Assembly: GCA_030748575.1 (NCBI GenBank)
Contig: JASMLR010000009.1
Coordinates: 33,287-97,286, forward strand
Length of the DNA: 64,000 nucleotides
DNA from: Phycisphaerales bacterium
Lineage (GTDB): Bacteria > Planctomycetota > Phycisphaerae > Phycisphaerales > SM1A02
Direction: 5' to 3'
The notes under the pieces are model-generated. The model was not told the origin of the DNA. It did no database searches and saw only the letters and a program-made list of their open reading frames with translations. Shown in pieces: positions 42,265 through 53,400 of the stretch. Numbering within the stretch: position 1 is the stretch's first letter; each line of letters opens with the position of its first letter. The translations under genes and the position numbers were made by a program.

Positions 42265-43185
42265 TCAGCCGTCGTTCGCTCGCAGGACTGCCGACGAACC
42301 TGCGCCCAGCGCCTCAAAGATGCGCCGGGTGGCATCGGACCGATTGAGCGTGTAGAAATGGAGGCCCGCCACACCCTGATCCAGCAGGTCGTTGCACTGC
42401 TCGACGGCCCATTGAATGCCCACCTGCTCGATGGCGGCGGGATCATCCTGATAGCGTTGAAGCCGCTTCTGGAGCCGCGCCGGGAACGTGGTTCCGGCAG
42501 CAAGGTCGGCCATGCGCCGCATGGTGGCCAGACTCGTGATGGGCATGAGCCCCGCAATGATCGGGCAGGTGATCCCGGCCAGGTCACAGCGGTCTCTCCA
42601 GTCGAAGAAGTGGCTGTTGTCAGTAAACAACTGGGTGGTGATCCAGTCAGCCCCGGCGTCGACCTTCTGCCTCAGATGCTCCATATGAACGAGTTGGTTG
42701 GGCGTCTCGGGGTGACCTTCCGGAAATCCGGCAACGCCGATCCCGAAGCCGCGGGCGTCCGGGTGCCCACCTGCCTGGTTGAACCGGTCGATGTGCCGCA
42801 CGAGATCCGCTGCGTGCGGGAACGCCTCCGGAGCATGGGCCTGGCCATCGGCCGGAACATCGCCTCTGAGCGCCAGAATGTTGCTGATGCCATGGCGGGC
42901 ATACCGCTGGAGGATGTCGTCGATGCCCGCCTCATCGTGCGCCACACAGGTCAGATGGGGAACCGGGTCGAGCCGCCCTTCGTCCTGTAACCGCACGACC
43001 AGATCGTGGGTGTTGACCCGCGTGGACCCCCCAGCGCCATAGGTCACCGACACGAAGGATGGCTCAAATTCAGCAAAAGCGGCCAGCCGCTGCTCCAGCG
43101 CTGCGGCCGCCTGGTCGCTGCTCGGCGGAAAGAACTCAAAGCTCACGGTTCTCCGATCCCGCGCCATGATGTCCGCGATGTGCAT
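42265..43185 (-). CDS. metF: 5,10-methylenetetrahydrofolate reductase
   Basis: Reduces methylene-THF to methyl-THF for methionine synthesis, with FAD. The 306-residue TIM-barrel protein has SFEFFPPSS near the N-terminus, VSVTYGAGGS, NILALRGD and QLFTDNSHFFDW, which are standard MetF motifs. The start was set at 43185 (MHIADIM); the longer frame upstream overlaps the divergent rex region. TACCAT (minus, 43197-43192) lies 6 nt before the ATG. The gene is divergent from rex, with 67 bp between the start codons. Confidence 0.95.
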   Translation of the reverse strand: MHIADIMARDRRTVSFEFFPPSSDQAAAALEQRLAAFAEFEPSFVSVTYGAGGSTRVNTHDLVVRLQDEGRLDPVPHLTCVAHDEAGIDDILQRYARHGISNILALRGDVPADGQAHAPEAFPHAADLVRHIDRFNQAGGHPDARGFGIGVAGFPEGHPETPNQLVHMEHLRQKVDAGADWITTQLFTDNSHFFDWRDRCDLAGITCPIIAGLMPITSLATMRRMADLAAGTTFPARLQKRLQRYQDDPAAIEQVGIQWAVEQCNDLLDQGVAGLHFYTLNRSDATRRIFEALGAGSSAVLRANDG

Positions 43186-43191
43186 GCACCG

Positions 43192-43197
43192 ATGGTA
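43192..43197 (-). promoter_or_regulatory. Candidate -10 element (TACCAT), leaderless metF start
   Basis: TACCAT (minus strand) ends 6 nt before ATG 43185. No Shine-Dalgarno is present. Confidence 0.45.
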
Positions 43198-43239
43198 ATG
43201 CAGCAGCCGCTGGAGGTTCCCACACCCGAGCCACCTGTC

Positions 43240-43245
43240 TACCAT
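43240..43245 (+). promoter_or_regulatory. Candidate -10 element (TACCAT), leaderless rex start
   Basis: TACCAT ends 7 nt before GTG 43253. It includes the first two bases of an alternative ATG at 43244, so GTG 43253 is preferred as the real start. Confidence 0.4.
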
Positions 43246-43252
43246 GCCGTCC

Positions 43253-43879
43253 GTGCCGCCTTCAGGAGACATCCCCCGACCCACCGTCAAGCGGTTGAGC
43301 ATGTATCTCCGCACGCTCGACGCCGCTGCGGGAGAAGGCCGCAGCACGATCAGTTCGTCTGCGATCGCACGAGCATTCGGCTTCACGGACGCGCAGGTCC
43401 GTCGCGACCTGGCGTGCCTGGGACAGACCGGGCGACCTGGCGTCGGCTATCAACCGGTCACCCTCGCTGCGAGGATTCGGAAGTCGCTTTCACTGGACCG
43501 AACGTGGAATCTGGCCATCGTCGGCGTCGGCAAGATCGGCGCCGCCCTGATGGGCTATCCGCGGTTTGCCGGTGGCGGGTTTCGCGTGACGGCTGCATTT
43601 GATGCCGACCCCGACCTCATCGGCCAGGACATCGCGGGCACCCGCATTGAGCCGCTGTCGCAGTTGGAGCGTTCGGTTCGGGAGGCCAATGTGGACCTCG
43701 CCGTTCTGGCGGTCCCTGGCCCGGTTGCCCAATCGGTGGCGACCGATCTGGTGAATGCCGGCATTCGAGGCATTCTCAACTTCGCGCCCGTCCGCCTCCA
43801 CGTGGACGTGCCCGTGCAACCGATCGACCTCTCTCGATCGCTCGAGCAGCTTGCCTTTGAAGTTTCATCAACCGCCTGA
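43253..43879 (+). CDS. rex: Redox-sensing transcriptional repressor Rex
   Basis: A 208-residue repressor that binds DNA unless the NADH/NAD ratio is high. An N-terminal winged helix (PRPTVKRLSMYLRTL...DAQVRRDLACLG) is joined to a Rossmann domain with the NADH motif IVGVGKIGAALMGYPRF, and the C-terminal helix used for domain swapping is present. Both parts are standard for Rex. GTG 43253 is preferred; an ATG at 43244 would add three residues. Its targets, perhaps including its neighbour metF or the ALDH operon, are not shown. Confidence 0.95.
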   Translation: MPPSGDIPRPTVKRLSMYLRTLDAAAGEGRSTISSSAIARAFGFTDAQVRRDLACLGQTGRPGVGYQPVTLAARIRKSLSLDRTWNLAIVGVGKIGAALMGYPRFAGGGFRVTAAFDADPDLIGQDIAGTRIEPLSQLERSVREANVDLAVLAVPGPVAQSVATDLVNAGIRGILNFAPVRLHVDVPVQPIDLSRSLEQLAFEVSSTA

Positions 43880-43884
43880 GCGGA

Positions 43885-44694
43885 TCAGGTGGACCCCGCG
43901 GCTGGCTCTGCCGCAGTCTCTTCCATTTCTGGCGAAGCGCTCTTGCTGGAGTTCGCGGTGCCGAAAATCGCGGTGCCGACCCGGACGATGTTTGCCCCAC
44001 ACTCGATGGCGACTTCGAAGTCGTTGCTCATGCCCATGGAGAGCAGGTCGAAGCCCTCGTCTCCAACACGACTGCGCGTGTCGTCGAAGAGTTCCTTCGC
44101 TCTGGAGAACACAGGCCGAGACGACTCCGGATCTTCATCAAACGGCGCCATGCACATGAGCCCCCGCACGTTGACCCCGAGCATGGTGCGAATCTGATCC
44201 ACCAGATGCGGCGCGGCGGCGGGCGCGACCCCGCTCTTCCCCTTTTCCCCTGAGACATTGACCTGAACCAGCACCTCGATTGGAGGCGATTCGTCGCGGT
44301 GGCATGCCTGAATCTCTTCAGCGAGCTTCAGTGAATCGACGCTGTGAATCAGCCTGGCCGCCCCAACCACTCGTTTGACCTTGTTTCGCTGCAGGTGGCC
44401 GATGAAGTGCCAACGCACCGCCTCGGGGAGGTCCAGATCCCCGTGCAGTTCACGCTGCCGCGTCCGGAACTCGTCAATCTGGCTGGCCATGCGGACGAAG
44501 TGCTGCATTCGGTTCTCGCCGAAATCAGCATGCCCCTTCCGGTGCAGAATGCGAACCTGAGCCGGCGTTGCATGTTTGGTCACAGCGATCAGATAGACAC
44601 GAGCCGGGTCCCGGCCTGCCCGCTTCGCTGCCGACACGATGCGTTCCTTCACACTGTCGTATCGAGCCCCAACCCCATCGCAACCATCGTTCAT
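43885..44694 (-). CDS. YggS/PROSC-family PLP homeostasis protein
   Basis: A 269-residue pyridoxal-phosphate carrier/buffer of the YggS family. The PLP lysine is Lys40 (IAVTKHATPAQ), and the family signatures GENRMQ, WHFIGHLQRNK and LSMGMSNDFEVAI are present. The length is slightly longer than the 230-240 residues of E. coli YggS because of a C-terminal tail rich in Ser, Glu and Ala. GGAGG is about 7 nt upstream of the ATG. It converges on rex with a 5-nt gap. Confidence 0.95.
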   Translation of the reverse strand: MNDGCDGVGARYDSVKERIVSAAKRAGRDPARVYLIAVTKHATPAQVRILHRKGHADFGENRMQHFVRMASQIDEFRTRQRELHGDLDLPEAVRWHFIGHLQRNKVKRVVGAARLIHSVDSLKLAEEIQACHRDESPPIEVLVQVNVSGEKGKSGVAPAAAPHLVDQIRTMLGVNVRGLMCMAPFDEDPESSRPVFSRAKELFDDTRSRVGDEGFDLLSMGMSNDFEVAIECGANIVRVGTAIFGTANSSKSASPEMEETAAEPAAGST

Positions 44695-44768
44695 GAAACG
44701 CCTCCACGCCGAGCATACGCTCCTGAGACGATTCCCTCAAGCCTGCACAGGTTCGGGATGAACTGTGC

Positions 44769-47700
44769 TCAACTCTTCGGGCGGCGAGACGAACGGGTCG
44801 AGGCCAACTGAACGGCGCCGCCATCGTCACCCAATCGCGACGCAACGTAGCGGCGACTGGCGTCGATTTCGGCCGACGTCAAACCGGCGCGGTGCAGGTC
44901 CTCGTACGTCGTCTGCAAACTCGCCAGAATCCTGTGTGCATCCTGCTGCAGCGGCGTGCCGCCCTGGCTCAGCCACTGGCGATACGCAGGTCGCTCGCCA
45001 TCCACCGACGGTTGCTCACGCCACGCCGACTCTGCGGCCCGAAGTACGGTGCCCGCATCCGTCAGAGATCCAGGCTCACCGCCCGTGCTCACGACGTCGG
45101 CATACGCCACGACGGCCCGCTGCACGAACTTGGGATCGAGCCGGGAACGGACCACTTGAATGAGACTGCCACTTGGATCGGCCAGCGTCGGGCTCAGTTC
45201 GCTCTCCACAAAGCCCGCTCTCGCGAAGCGGCGGCCTCCGGACGGGCGTTCGCCGCCCTCGACAATCTCGATTCCAAGCTGAGCCAACACCTCGGTTTCA
45301 AGGAGCCGCCAGTTCAGGTCGGATGCGGCAGCCTCGAACTCAACCTCGCCCAGGTGCGACTCCGCAGCAACAAGGGATGGATCAACCGGCGAGGGTCCTG
45401 TGGATGGAAGTGGAATAAGGGCCAGTCTGTTCTGGCCGGCCTCTGACAACTCCATGTCGGCCGCGGTAAACGGCGTTGGGTCGCCCGCGTACTCAACAGG
45501 AACGCCCCGCGTGCTGTCGACGCCGGCAAGCCTGGGATCGGCGCCGCTACCCGAGAGTGCGATGGTTCCTTCCACGAGAAGGTCGCCTCCGGAGACGATC
45601 GACGTCTGCGGAGAGGCCCTTGATCCACTCGGCGTCAGCACTGCTTCCCCGCCGCGGCGCTGCACGACAACGCTTGCACCGCGAAGGGTCAGATCACCCA
45701 ACGCCGTGACATCACCGATCACCAGTTCATCGCCGGCGCTCAGGGTGAGGTCACCGAGGTACGCAAGGCCCTGGTTGCTGCCGATGCGGATATCTCCGTC
45801 GCGGGAGCGGACCGAGAGAGCGCCGCCGAATCCGTAGACAGACGGAAGCCCGTTCTTAAGTGAGGCGCGGTCCGAATCATTCAGTGTGACATCTCCCGTC
45901 GCCGCGATCGTGGCTGCGTCCGCAGCGAGTACCAGTCGGTCGGCGGTCAGCGAGAGCGAGGACACCGCCTCTGCAGCACCAACGTCTCCGGACACCAGCA
46001 GTTCGTCGGACGCCGTGGCAGACACAGCGTGGTTTCCATCGATCGTCGCGTTGAGCCCCAGATCGGCGCCGGCCTGCAAGGTCAGATCGCCTTCCAGGTC
46101 CGCCCGCGAGCCGCCCGCTCCAAAGATCAGGTCCTCGGAGGCGGTCGCCGCCACGTCGGTGGTCACATGGATGGCGTCCACCTGGAGGGTCAGGTCCCCG
46201 GCGGTCGCGTGGAGGCCGCCACCAGAGAGCATCAGGCTCGCGGCCGCAACATCCACCTGCCCGCCAGTCACCTGCCCCGAACTGGTCACGCCATCGGCAG
46301 TGATGCGAAGGTCGCCCGCTGCGGTCACGCCTGCCAGATCCATATCGCTTGCCGACGTCAGCTCAACACCGACGCCGCTGAGTTCGCCGGTCGCCGTCAT
46401 CGCGGCTGCCGTGGCCGTCAGGTCGCCGGCCGCGGTCACATCGGTCAGGTTCATCTCGCTCGCCGAGCTCAGGTCGACGCCACTGCCACTGAGCGCGCCC
46501 GCCGTCAACGTCCCAGCGTCGAGCGTCAGGTCGCCGCTTGCCGTCACGCCCGTCAGGTTCATATCGCTCGCCGAGGTCAGCTCAACACCGACGCCGCTGA
46601 GTTCGCCGGTCGCCGTCATCGCGGCTGCCGTGGCCGTCAGGTCGCCGGCCGCGGTCACATCGGTCAGGTTCATCTCACTCGCCGAGCTCAGGTCGACGCC
46701 ACTGCCACTGAGCGCGCCCGCCGTCAACGTCCCAGCGTCGAGCGTCAGGTCGCCGCTTGCCGTCACGCCCGTCAGGTTCATATCGCTCGCCGAGGTCAGC
46801 TCAACACCGACGCCGCTGAGTTCGCCGGTCGCCGTCATCGCGGCTGCCGTGGCCGTCAGGTCGCCGGCCGCGGTCACATCGGTCAGGTTCATCTCGCTCG
46901 CCGAGCTCAGGTCGACGCCACTGCCGCTGAGCGCGCCCGCCGTCAACGATCCGGCGTCGATCGTCAGATCGCCGCTTGCCGTCACGCCCGCCAGGTTCAT
47001 ATCGCTCGCCGAGGTCAGTTCGACACCGACGCCGCTGAGTTCGCCGGTCGCCGTCATCGCGGCTGCCGTGGCCGTCAGGTCGCCGGCCGCGGTCACATCG
47101 GTCAGGTTCATCTCGCTCGCCGAGCTCAGGTCGACGCCACTGCCACTGAGCGCGCCGGCTGTCAACGACCCAGCGTCGATCGTCAGATCACCCGAGGACG
47201 CGGCGGTCTCCACGTTCAAGGCGTCGCCAGACGTCAGAGACAGGCCGGCATCGGCGGTCACGGTCGTCAGGTCCATGGTTCCAGACGCTGCGACATCCAC
47301 GTCGTCGCCGTGGAGCGGGCCGGTCGCCGCCAGCGAGCCGCCAGCAACATCCATCGCCACGTCTCCGCTGGCCTGCACACGCCCCACACCCACATCGCCG
47401 GTCGCCGTCGTGGCGAGCAGGACGGTGCTGGACGAAAGCACGTCAGCAAGCGACATCCCCGTCGCCGCCTCCAGGCTGATCGATCCGCCTGAGAGGGATT
47501 CGGCCGCCGCAATGCGGCCCATGTCGGCAGTCGCGGCCAGTGCGCCGGCTGCATCGACGGCCTCATCGAGCCTGAGATCGCCCGTGGCCGCATGAAGCGT
47601 GATATCTCCGCCGCCGCGATCGGCGGTCGCCTTGAGTGTCCGCTCGGCAACCACCGCGCCGCCCGACAAAGACAACTCGCCACTTTCCAGCGCGACGCGT

Positions 47701-50357
47701 GTCGTCAAGACGCCTGCGTCGGCGCTCAGGTCGATGGACTCGCCGCTGACCGCCGCGTTCACATCGAGATCGCCTCCGGTCGCGACCGCTGACAGGGTCG
47801 TCGCGCTGGTCACCGTCTCACCGACCGTGATGCGCTCGCCGGACAGTGCCACCGATCCGCCGCTCACTGTCGCCCCAACGGCCAGGTGACCACCGGTTGC
47901 GGCTGCCTCCAGGACACCAGTCGCAGAAACGGCTTCGTCAAGGTGCAGATCGCCGGCCGACGTGAGTGTGGCAACGCCACTGGTAATCGTGCCCTGGATG
48001 GCCATGCCGCCACCCTCGGATGTCAGTGTGACCGCTGCAGTTGGCGCGTCCACCGTCGTAGACATCGTCAGCGCACCGCCAGCGGTCATGGTCACGAAAC
48101 CGTCCGGCGTTGCCGGTGCGACCTCGATCCCGGTCCCGGTGACAAGTAGATCGCTGGCCGACGCCAGCGTGACGCCGAATGCGTCCTTACCGCCCCGAGT
48201 TGTGCCTGTCGCCCTGAGCAAGCCGCTGGTCGTCAAGTCGCCGCCGGTCGCGTGCAGCAGGACGCTGGACCCCACCAGTCCTCCACTGTTCTCGACCTCA
48301 CCGCCCTGCATCGCAAGGGTGCCGCCAATGGTGAACGTGCCTTGATTGTCGATGGATCCACCAGCCTGGATGTCGAGTCCTTGTTCGCTCGAGAGATTGA
48401 AGGTCGATTGGCCATCCGCTGCGATCGACACGTCGCCGTCTGCGCGAACCTCAAAGTCGTGGGTCGCAGAGGCCATGATCGGGTCACCAAGTCCACCGCC
48501 GCTTCCCGCGATCGTCAGATCACCTGCCACATGCACGGACTGGATCAGGTCGTTTCCGTCGCCGCTGAATTCCAGAGTGGGTCCGGCCAGCACGGTAAGT
48601 GAACCGATCTGGCCGCCAATCGCGCCGAGGTCGCCCTCAATGGCCGCGAGATCCAATGCCTCCAGGGTGAGGCTGGACACGCCGTCGCCTGTGACCGAAC
48701 CGCCGGTGAGATGGAGGGATTCATCGCCGTGAAGGGTGGCGTGGTTCTCCATGCTTGCATTGCCGACGAGCGTCAGGGTGGGGGCCGCGATTCGCTGGTC
48801 GACATCGTCAATCGCCAACTGAATATCGCTGGACACAAGCGTCGCCAGGTCATTGAACGACAGGGAAGACTGCACTCGAAGCGTTTCCGTGGAGACCAGC
48901 GTCAGAGCGCCAGCGACATTGCCGAGCGTCTGATCCACCGAGGCGCCGACCCGGCCGAAGCTACCCGCGGCCACGATGGCCGATGAGAGATCCGCGTAGT
49001 CCACAGGCGAGAGAGGGTCTGTGGACGCGATGACCCGGGTGCGGCCCGACGCGGTGATGACCAGCGATCCGTTCTGATAGGTGGAGCCGCTGGCGGCTTG
49101 GCGCACCACAGGAAGAAAGTCCAGAGACGCCCCAGAGATCGTCACGTCACCTCCGTTGCCGCCCCACGCGCCGCCGTTGGCAACCAATGCCACCGGTTGG
49201 CCGGCGTAGACGGTGCCGTCCGTCGACTCCAGGACAATCGTCCCTGCGTCCGCGACGCCGAAGCCGCCGCCGCCACTTGCGTCGATGCGGGCGGCATCAC
49301 CCAGAACCGTATTGGAGAAACTCCGAATCGCCACCGAGCCCCCGTTGCCCACGGCCCGCGCGAGCCCCTCCTGCACCACGGCCGAACCGATGATGTCGAT
49401 CGTGCCTGCGCCGGACGTTGCGCTGACGTCAATCAGTCCGGAAGAGCCGACGTCCGGGTTCTCCATGGAAGTCCAGACGGCGCCGCCCTGCGCGACGATG
49501 TCCACGTCACCACCCGCAGCTCGAATCTCGCCATCATGTTGGATGGCAAGACCCAGCAGGTCACCCGCCGCCAACGTGACGCCGCCACCGGCACCGGCGT
49601 CGAGCGAGCCGCTGTTGTGGAGTGCCGGGTCGCCCGACTCGATGGTCGCGGTCTGGCTTCCGGCCTGGGGCGTGTAGTCGCCGTTGATGTCGCTCCCGTC
49701 GATCTCGACGCTGATGCGACTGTTCATAAGGTCCTTGAGAATGACCGTGTCACCAACCGCCATCACGATCATGCCTGCGCTGATGTCGGACGTGTTGACA
49801 ACGCGGCTGCCGATGAGCGAGATCTGCTGGGCGCCATTGAGGGTTCCATGGAACTCCACTGCACCTGGGCCGACGTCGAACGTCAGGGAGTCGCCAGACA
49901 GGAAGTCTTCGTTGGTGACCGCTGCCGCTGCCGCATGCATGCTCGATGCATTGATCACAGCGCCCTGCCCGAAGATAACGCCGGCCGCGTTCACAACGTA
50001 GACGTGCCCGGTCGAAGCGTTGAGGATTCCATCAATCTGTGTAGCGCCCGAGCCGACAACACGGTTCAGAACGCGGTAGCCCTCAAGGCCCACAAAATTC
50101 AGCGATTCCTGCGGCGCCAGATTGAGGCCCTGCCAGTCGATGATGTGCCGATTCAGCGCCACGCCTGAGTCAAGGAGGACATTGGTCACGTCACCGAACT
50201 GATAGATGCCACCCCCGCCCTGTGGTGTGATGAACTCCCCACCAGTGGGTGTTGCCAGCACGCTCGGGGCGAGAAGCCCAAGCCCGATTGACGCGGTCAG
50301 CGCCATGCCCGTCCGTCTGGCCTCTGCAACGATTCCACCCACGGTTCGTCGATTCAT
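44769..50357 (-). CDS. Two-partner secretion exoprotein (TpsA, filamentous haemagglutinin type)
   Basis: An 1862-residue surface or secreted protein. The N-terminal TPS domain (about 35-265) has the recognition pattern: DWQGLNLAPQESLNFVG, then VVNAAGVIFGQGAVINAS. The rest is a long right-handed beta-helix built of G/S/A/T/D-rich turns, including four almost identical 73-residue repeats. The C-terminal 200 residues form a separate alpha-helical region (ETEVLAQLGIEIVEGG...). ATG 50357 was selected: a weak GAACGAGAC precedes it. The tpsB transporter gene ends 110 nt upstream on the same strand, so they are co-transcribed. The function could be adhesion, a contact toxin or a matrix protein; no toxin domain is recognised. 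Confidence 0.85.
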   Translation of the reverse strand: MNRRTVGGIVAEARRTGMALTASIGLGLLAPSVLATPTGGEFITPQGGGGIYQFGDVTNVLLDSGVALNRHIIDWQGLNLAPQESLNFVGLEGYRVLNRVVGSGATQIDGILNASTGHVYVVNAAGVIFGQGAVINASSMHAAAAAVTNEDFLSGDSLTFDVGPGAVEFHGTLNGAQQISLIGSRVVNTSDISAGMIVMAVGDTVILKDLMNSRISVEIDGSDINGDYTPQAGSQTATIESGDPALHNSGSLDAGAGGGVTLAAGDLLGLAIQHDGEIRAAGGDVDIVAQGGAVWTSMENPDVGSSGLIDVSATSGAGTIDIIGSAVVQEGLARAVGNGGSVAIRSFSNTVLGDAARIDASGGGGFGVADAGTIVLESTDGTVYAGQPVALVANGGAWGGNGGDVTISGASLDFLPVVRQAASGSTYQNGSLVITASGRTRVIASTDPLSPVDYADLSSAIVAAGSFGRVGASVDQTLGNVAGALTLVSTETLRVQSSLSFNDLATLVSSDIQLAIDDVDQRIAAPTLTLVGNASMENHATLHGDESLHLTGGSVTGDGVSSLTLEALDLAAIEGDLGAIGGQIGSLTVLAGPTLEFSGDGNDLIQSVHVAGDLTIAGSGGGLGDPIMASATHDFEVRADGDVSIAADGQSTFNLSSEQGLDIQAGGSIDNQGTFTIGGTLAMQGGEVENSGGLVGSSVLLHATGGDLTTSGLLRATGTTRGGKDAFGVTLASASDLLVTGTGIEVAPATPDGFVTMTAGGALTMSTTVDAPTAAVTLTSEGGGMAIQGTITSGVATLTSAGDLHLDEAVSATGVLEAAATGGHLAVGATVSGGSVALSGERITVGETVTSATTLSAVATGGDLDVNAAVSGESIDLSADAGVLTTRVALESGELSLSGGAVVAERTLKATADRGGGDITLHAATGDLRLDEAVDAAGALAATADMGRIAAAESLSGGSISLEAATGMSLADVLSSSTVLLATTATGDVGVGRVQASGDVAMDVAGGSLAATGPLHGDDVDVAASGTMDLTTVTADAGLSLTSGDALNVETAASSGDLTIDAGSLTAGALSGSGVDLSSASEMNLTDVTAAGDLTATAAAMTATGELSGVGVELTSASDMNLAGVTASGDLTIDAGSLTAGALSGSGVDLSSASEMNLTDVTAAGDLTATAAAMTATGELSGVGVELTSASDMNLTGVTASGDLTLDAGTLTAGALSGSGVDLSSASEMNLTDVTAAGDLTATAAAMTATGELSGVGVELTSASDMNLTGVTASGDLTLDAGTLTAGALSGSGVDLSSASEMNLTDVTAAGDLTATAAAMTATGELSGVGVELTSASDMDLAGVTAAGDLRITADGVTSSGQVTGGQVDVAAASLMLSGGGLHATAGDLTLQVDAIHVTTDVAATASEDLIFGAGGSRADLEGDLTLQAGADLGLNATIDGNHAVSATASDELLVSGDVGAAEAVSSLSLTADRLVLAADAATIAATGDVTLNDSDRASLKNGLPSVYGFGGALSVRSRDGDIRIGSNQGLAYLGDLTLSAGDELVIGDVTALGDLTLRGASVVVQRRGGEAVLTPSGSRASPQTSIVSGGDLLVEGTIALSGSGADPRLAGVDSTRGVPVEYAGDPTPFTAADMELSEAGQNRLALIPLPSTGPSPVDPSLVAAESHLGEVEFEAAASDLNWRLLETEVLAQLGIEIVEGGERPSGGRRFARAGFVESELSPTLADPSGSLIQVVRSRLDPKFVQRAVVAYADVVSTGGEPGSLTDAGTVLRAAESAWREQPSVDGERPAYRQWLSQGGTPLQQDAHRILASLQTTYEDLHRAGLTSAEIDASRRYVASRLGDDGGAVQLASTRSSRRPKS
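46308..47190. repeat. Four tandem 219-bp repeats in tpsA
   Basis: Copies of a 219-bp unit (73 codons, no frameshift) are nearly identical. The landmark AGTTCGCCGG recurs at 46381, 46600, 46819 and 47038, exactly 219 bp apart. A further partial copy flanks the array on the low-coordinate side. Units differ by a few bases (for example cgtc/gatc). Such identity suggests recent duplication or gene conversion. Confidence 0.9.
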
Positions 50358-50467
50358 GTCTCGTTCTCTCATCTCGCTCATCACATGATTCCCGGACGTT
50401 TGCCCAAACCCACCTCACAGGGCCGCGCAGGACGCAGCCCCCTCACTCTACCCGCCGTTCAGTCCAA

Positions 50468-53400
50468 TCAGAAGGACAAGCTGGCCTGAACGTACAAGCG
50501 GTTGTGCCCTGAGTCGTACAGACCGTTCTCCAGGGCCCGCAATGCCCAACCCCAGTCAAGCCGAATCTGAAGATTCCGCTTGACTACCAGTTCCATACCC
50601 ACGCCGGCCGACAGGAGGGTCTCGTCAAACTCGCCCGGCGTATCGCCGTTTTCGGTCAGCCAGGAGTAGTCGACGAATCCCAGAAGGACCAGATCCCAGT
50701 CGGGTCGACCGTACACATGCTGGGGCGCGCCGCGGAAGGGCTGCCCGAACAGGGAGCCGGCCTGCGGCTCAATATCAAACGTCCTTGGCAGGTGGAACCG
50801 ATACTCGCCGCTCAGGTTGATGGCGTTGTCACCTGCCGCGACCGACACCGGGTACCCGCGGTTCGTGCCTGGCCCGCCAGATACGGATTGAAACTGGGGA
50901 AGCAACCGGCTTCCGAATGCATATTGACCGGAGAAGTTGACGAGCAGTTCGTGGGCGAGCGTTGAACTTCGGGGCGTCGTCGGATCGGCCCACGCGTCGG
51001 CATCAATCAGGGGTTCGAGGTAGGTCGAAAGGGTCGCGGACCAGTTCAGTCTCGCAAACTGGTTTGCGGGATCGAACCGATTGGTCACAAAGCCGAGCCT
51101 CGCAAGTGTCTGGTCGCTGTGCGAGGTCACATTGCCTTCCATGCCGATGCTTCCGCGGAAGTTCGACCACTGTCCCCCGCGATCAAACTGGAGCATCCCG
51201 TAGGGCACGAGGAATGATGCCTGCTCCTGCAGGTCGAAGCCGAGGAGATCGTTGCTGGCGCTCAGGTGCTGCAGCCTCAGGCCGCCGACCAGATCCGCAA
51301 AGAAAGGGCCGTCCTGATACACGTTGAGCCGAAGGTCGCCGCCACCTGCCCATGAATACCCGGTGAACGTATTGGCAAATCCGCCGATACCGAATTGGTC
51401 CGCCACATACTGGCTCCACGATCCGTTGATGCCCCAACGGAGCCGGCCGTCCAGACCCAGTGGAGCCTCATAACTGCCAACGACCGCATTCGTGTCGGCA
51501 TTGCTCGATGTGACGTACTGAATGGAGAAGATGTCGTCGTTGTTGGTCAACTGGGTGTTGACGAAACCGAGCCGGAACCGCTGGTAGCCCTCCATCTCGG
51601 TTCCCGTGTTTCCATACTGGAACCAGAGCGTCCAGGGCTTGGCTTCAGCGACTCGATAGGTCAGGTAGGCATCGCCTGGCTCGCCGTCATCCGGCGTGGA
51701 GAGTTCCACATCCACCGGCGCCCCCTGCCCGGCAATGGGCGGCTCTGCATCCCGGCTGATCAGCGAGTTGGTGATGCTTCCTTCGATGTCGCGACCCGGA
51801 TGGCGACTCAGGAAGTACAGGTAATCGTCGAGTTCCTTTCGACGGAGCAACGCGCCGTCTTCGCCGTTCTCTCCGGCCTTCAGCGGCGAGCGGTCTGCGA
51901 TGCGCTGATGCGCCGGATGGTTGACCCGGTCTTCATCATCCACACGCTCGCCCGACGCGATGGTCCTGACCTCCGCGACACGGCCCACCGTGACAACCAG
52001 CGTCAGTTCCGTGCGGTCCCCTCGAAGGTCCGCCCCTGCGTCCGGCCCGGAGGATGGAATCTGCGAAGGCAGCGGCTGGACACCGACGCCCACAAGATCC
52101 TGCGCCACCAGGTGGCCGCCAATGGCGTTGCCGATGGCCACGACGGCGGAGGCGTCATATCGCATCGGCCCCGACTCGTTCAGTTTCGCCAGCGTCACCA
52201 CGCGGCCATCGTCGCCGGAGGCTGCGGTCCAGCCATGCGCGTCTGCAACAAGGCGAACCTGGATCCACTCAAACGAGGACGCGGGTGGCAGGTCGCGGTG
52301 GGGCGCCGAGTACATGATCTCGAACGGCCAGGCGACGTAGTACACGTCGCCCTCAACCGCTTCGCTGGTAGTCGCGAGCGGAGGCATCCCGGAGGGCCGC
52401 GGCGGAGGGGACAGTGTGATGACGAGCATCCGAGTTCCGTCCTGCTCACCGACCAGTTCGGTTGCAAGCCGGGTGTTGGTCATGCCCAACTCGCGAAGCC
52501 TCACCTCCATCGCGTGCACGACGCCGCGGGTTGCTGACGGCCGCCATCCTCGCGTTGGAAATCGCTGCAGATCCGCAAGCGGAATCTGATCGCCGGCATC
52601 GGCCCAGCCACCCTGCACCGCGTCATCCACCACCTGCAACCGGACCGTCGTCAGCGAAAACAGCGAGGCGGGATCGCCCCAGGCCTCGTGATCCGGTGAC
52701 CAGGCGATGCGAACACCGTCGATCTGCTCGATCGGCGCTGCCGCGCGGACCGATCCTGACGTCACGTCTGCGGCTGCCGTTCCAGACTCGCTCGATCCGG
52801 GCTGCGGGACATTTGCCTTGTTGGGGACGACCTGCTTGGGCCCAGCCAGCGTCGGCGCGGCCAGCACCGGTTCGCTCGCCGCCGGGGCTGCCGTCACCTG
52901 GGGCCGTGTCACCGTCACCTGGGCGGTCATCGACAATTCCGCGCCACCCGACGGGCTCGGCTGGAGTTGGTCCGACATGGTGACCGTCGCGTCCGGGGCG
53001 GCTGAATGCGCCGCTGCGCCGACCGCCTCGACCACCGCCTGCAGGGCTGCGGGCGTCCATCGCGCAGGCGCGCCGGTCATCAACCGACGCAAGGGCAAGT
53101 CCGCGCCGTCCGAGACCATGACAACGCCGCCACGAATGGTCACGGGGGCGCGTACCGACTGCAGCAGATCCGCCGGGTCCGGCAGCCCGGCCGCGTCGCC
53201 CACCCAGTGAAGCGTGACGTCATCGACTGACTGGGTGGCCGACCGGTGCTCGCGCAGCGGGACGAGGTCGTACGGAAGGGACGCATTGGGCTGCAGATCC
53301 GGCAGCGGCACCTCGGCCAGGAACCACACCGCGTGAGCGGCATGGGTCCCTCCACGAATCAGTTGGAGCGACGGCTGGACGGTCGCGCCGAGCAGGCCGT

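Noticed and set aside
46308..47190. CRISPR-like regular spacing
   Set aside because: The 219-bp units are contiguous coding repeats without unique spacers.
45886..47595. Long plus-strand open frames opposite tpsA
   Set aside because: They arise from the G/C-rich repeats of tpsA read backwards and have no domain or start signals.
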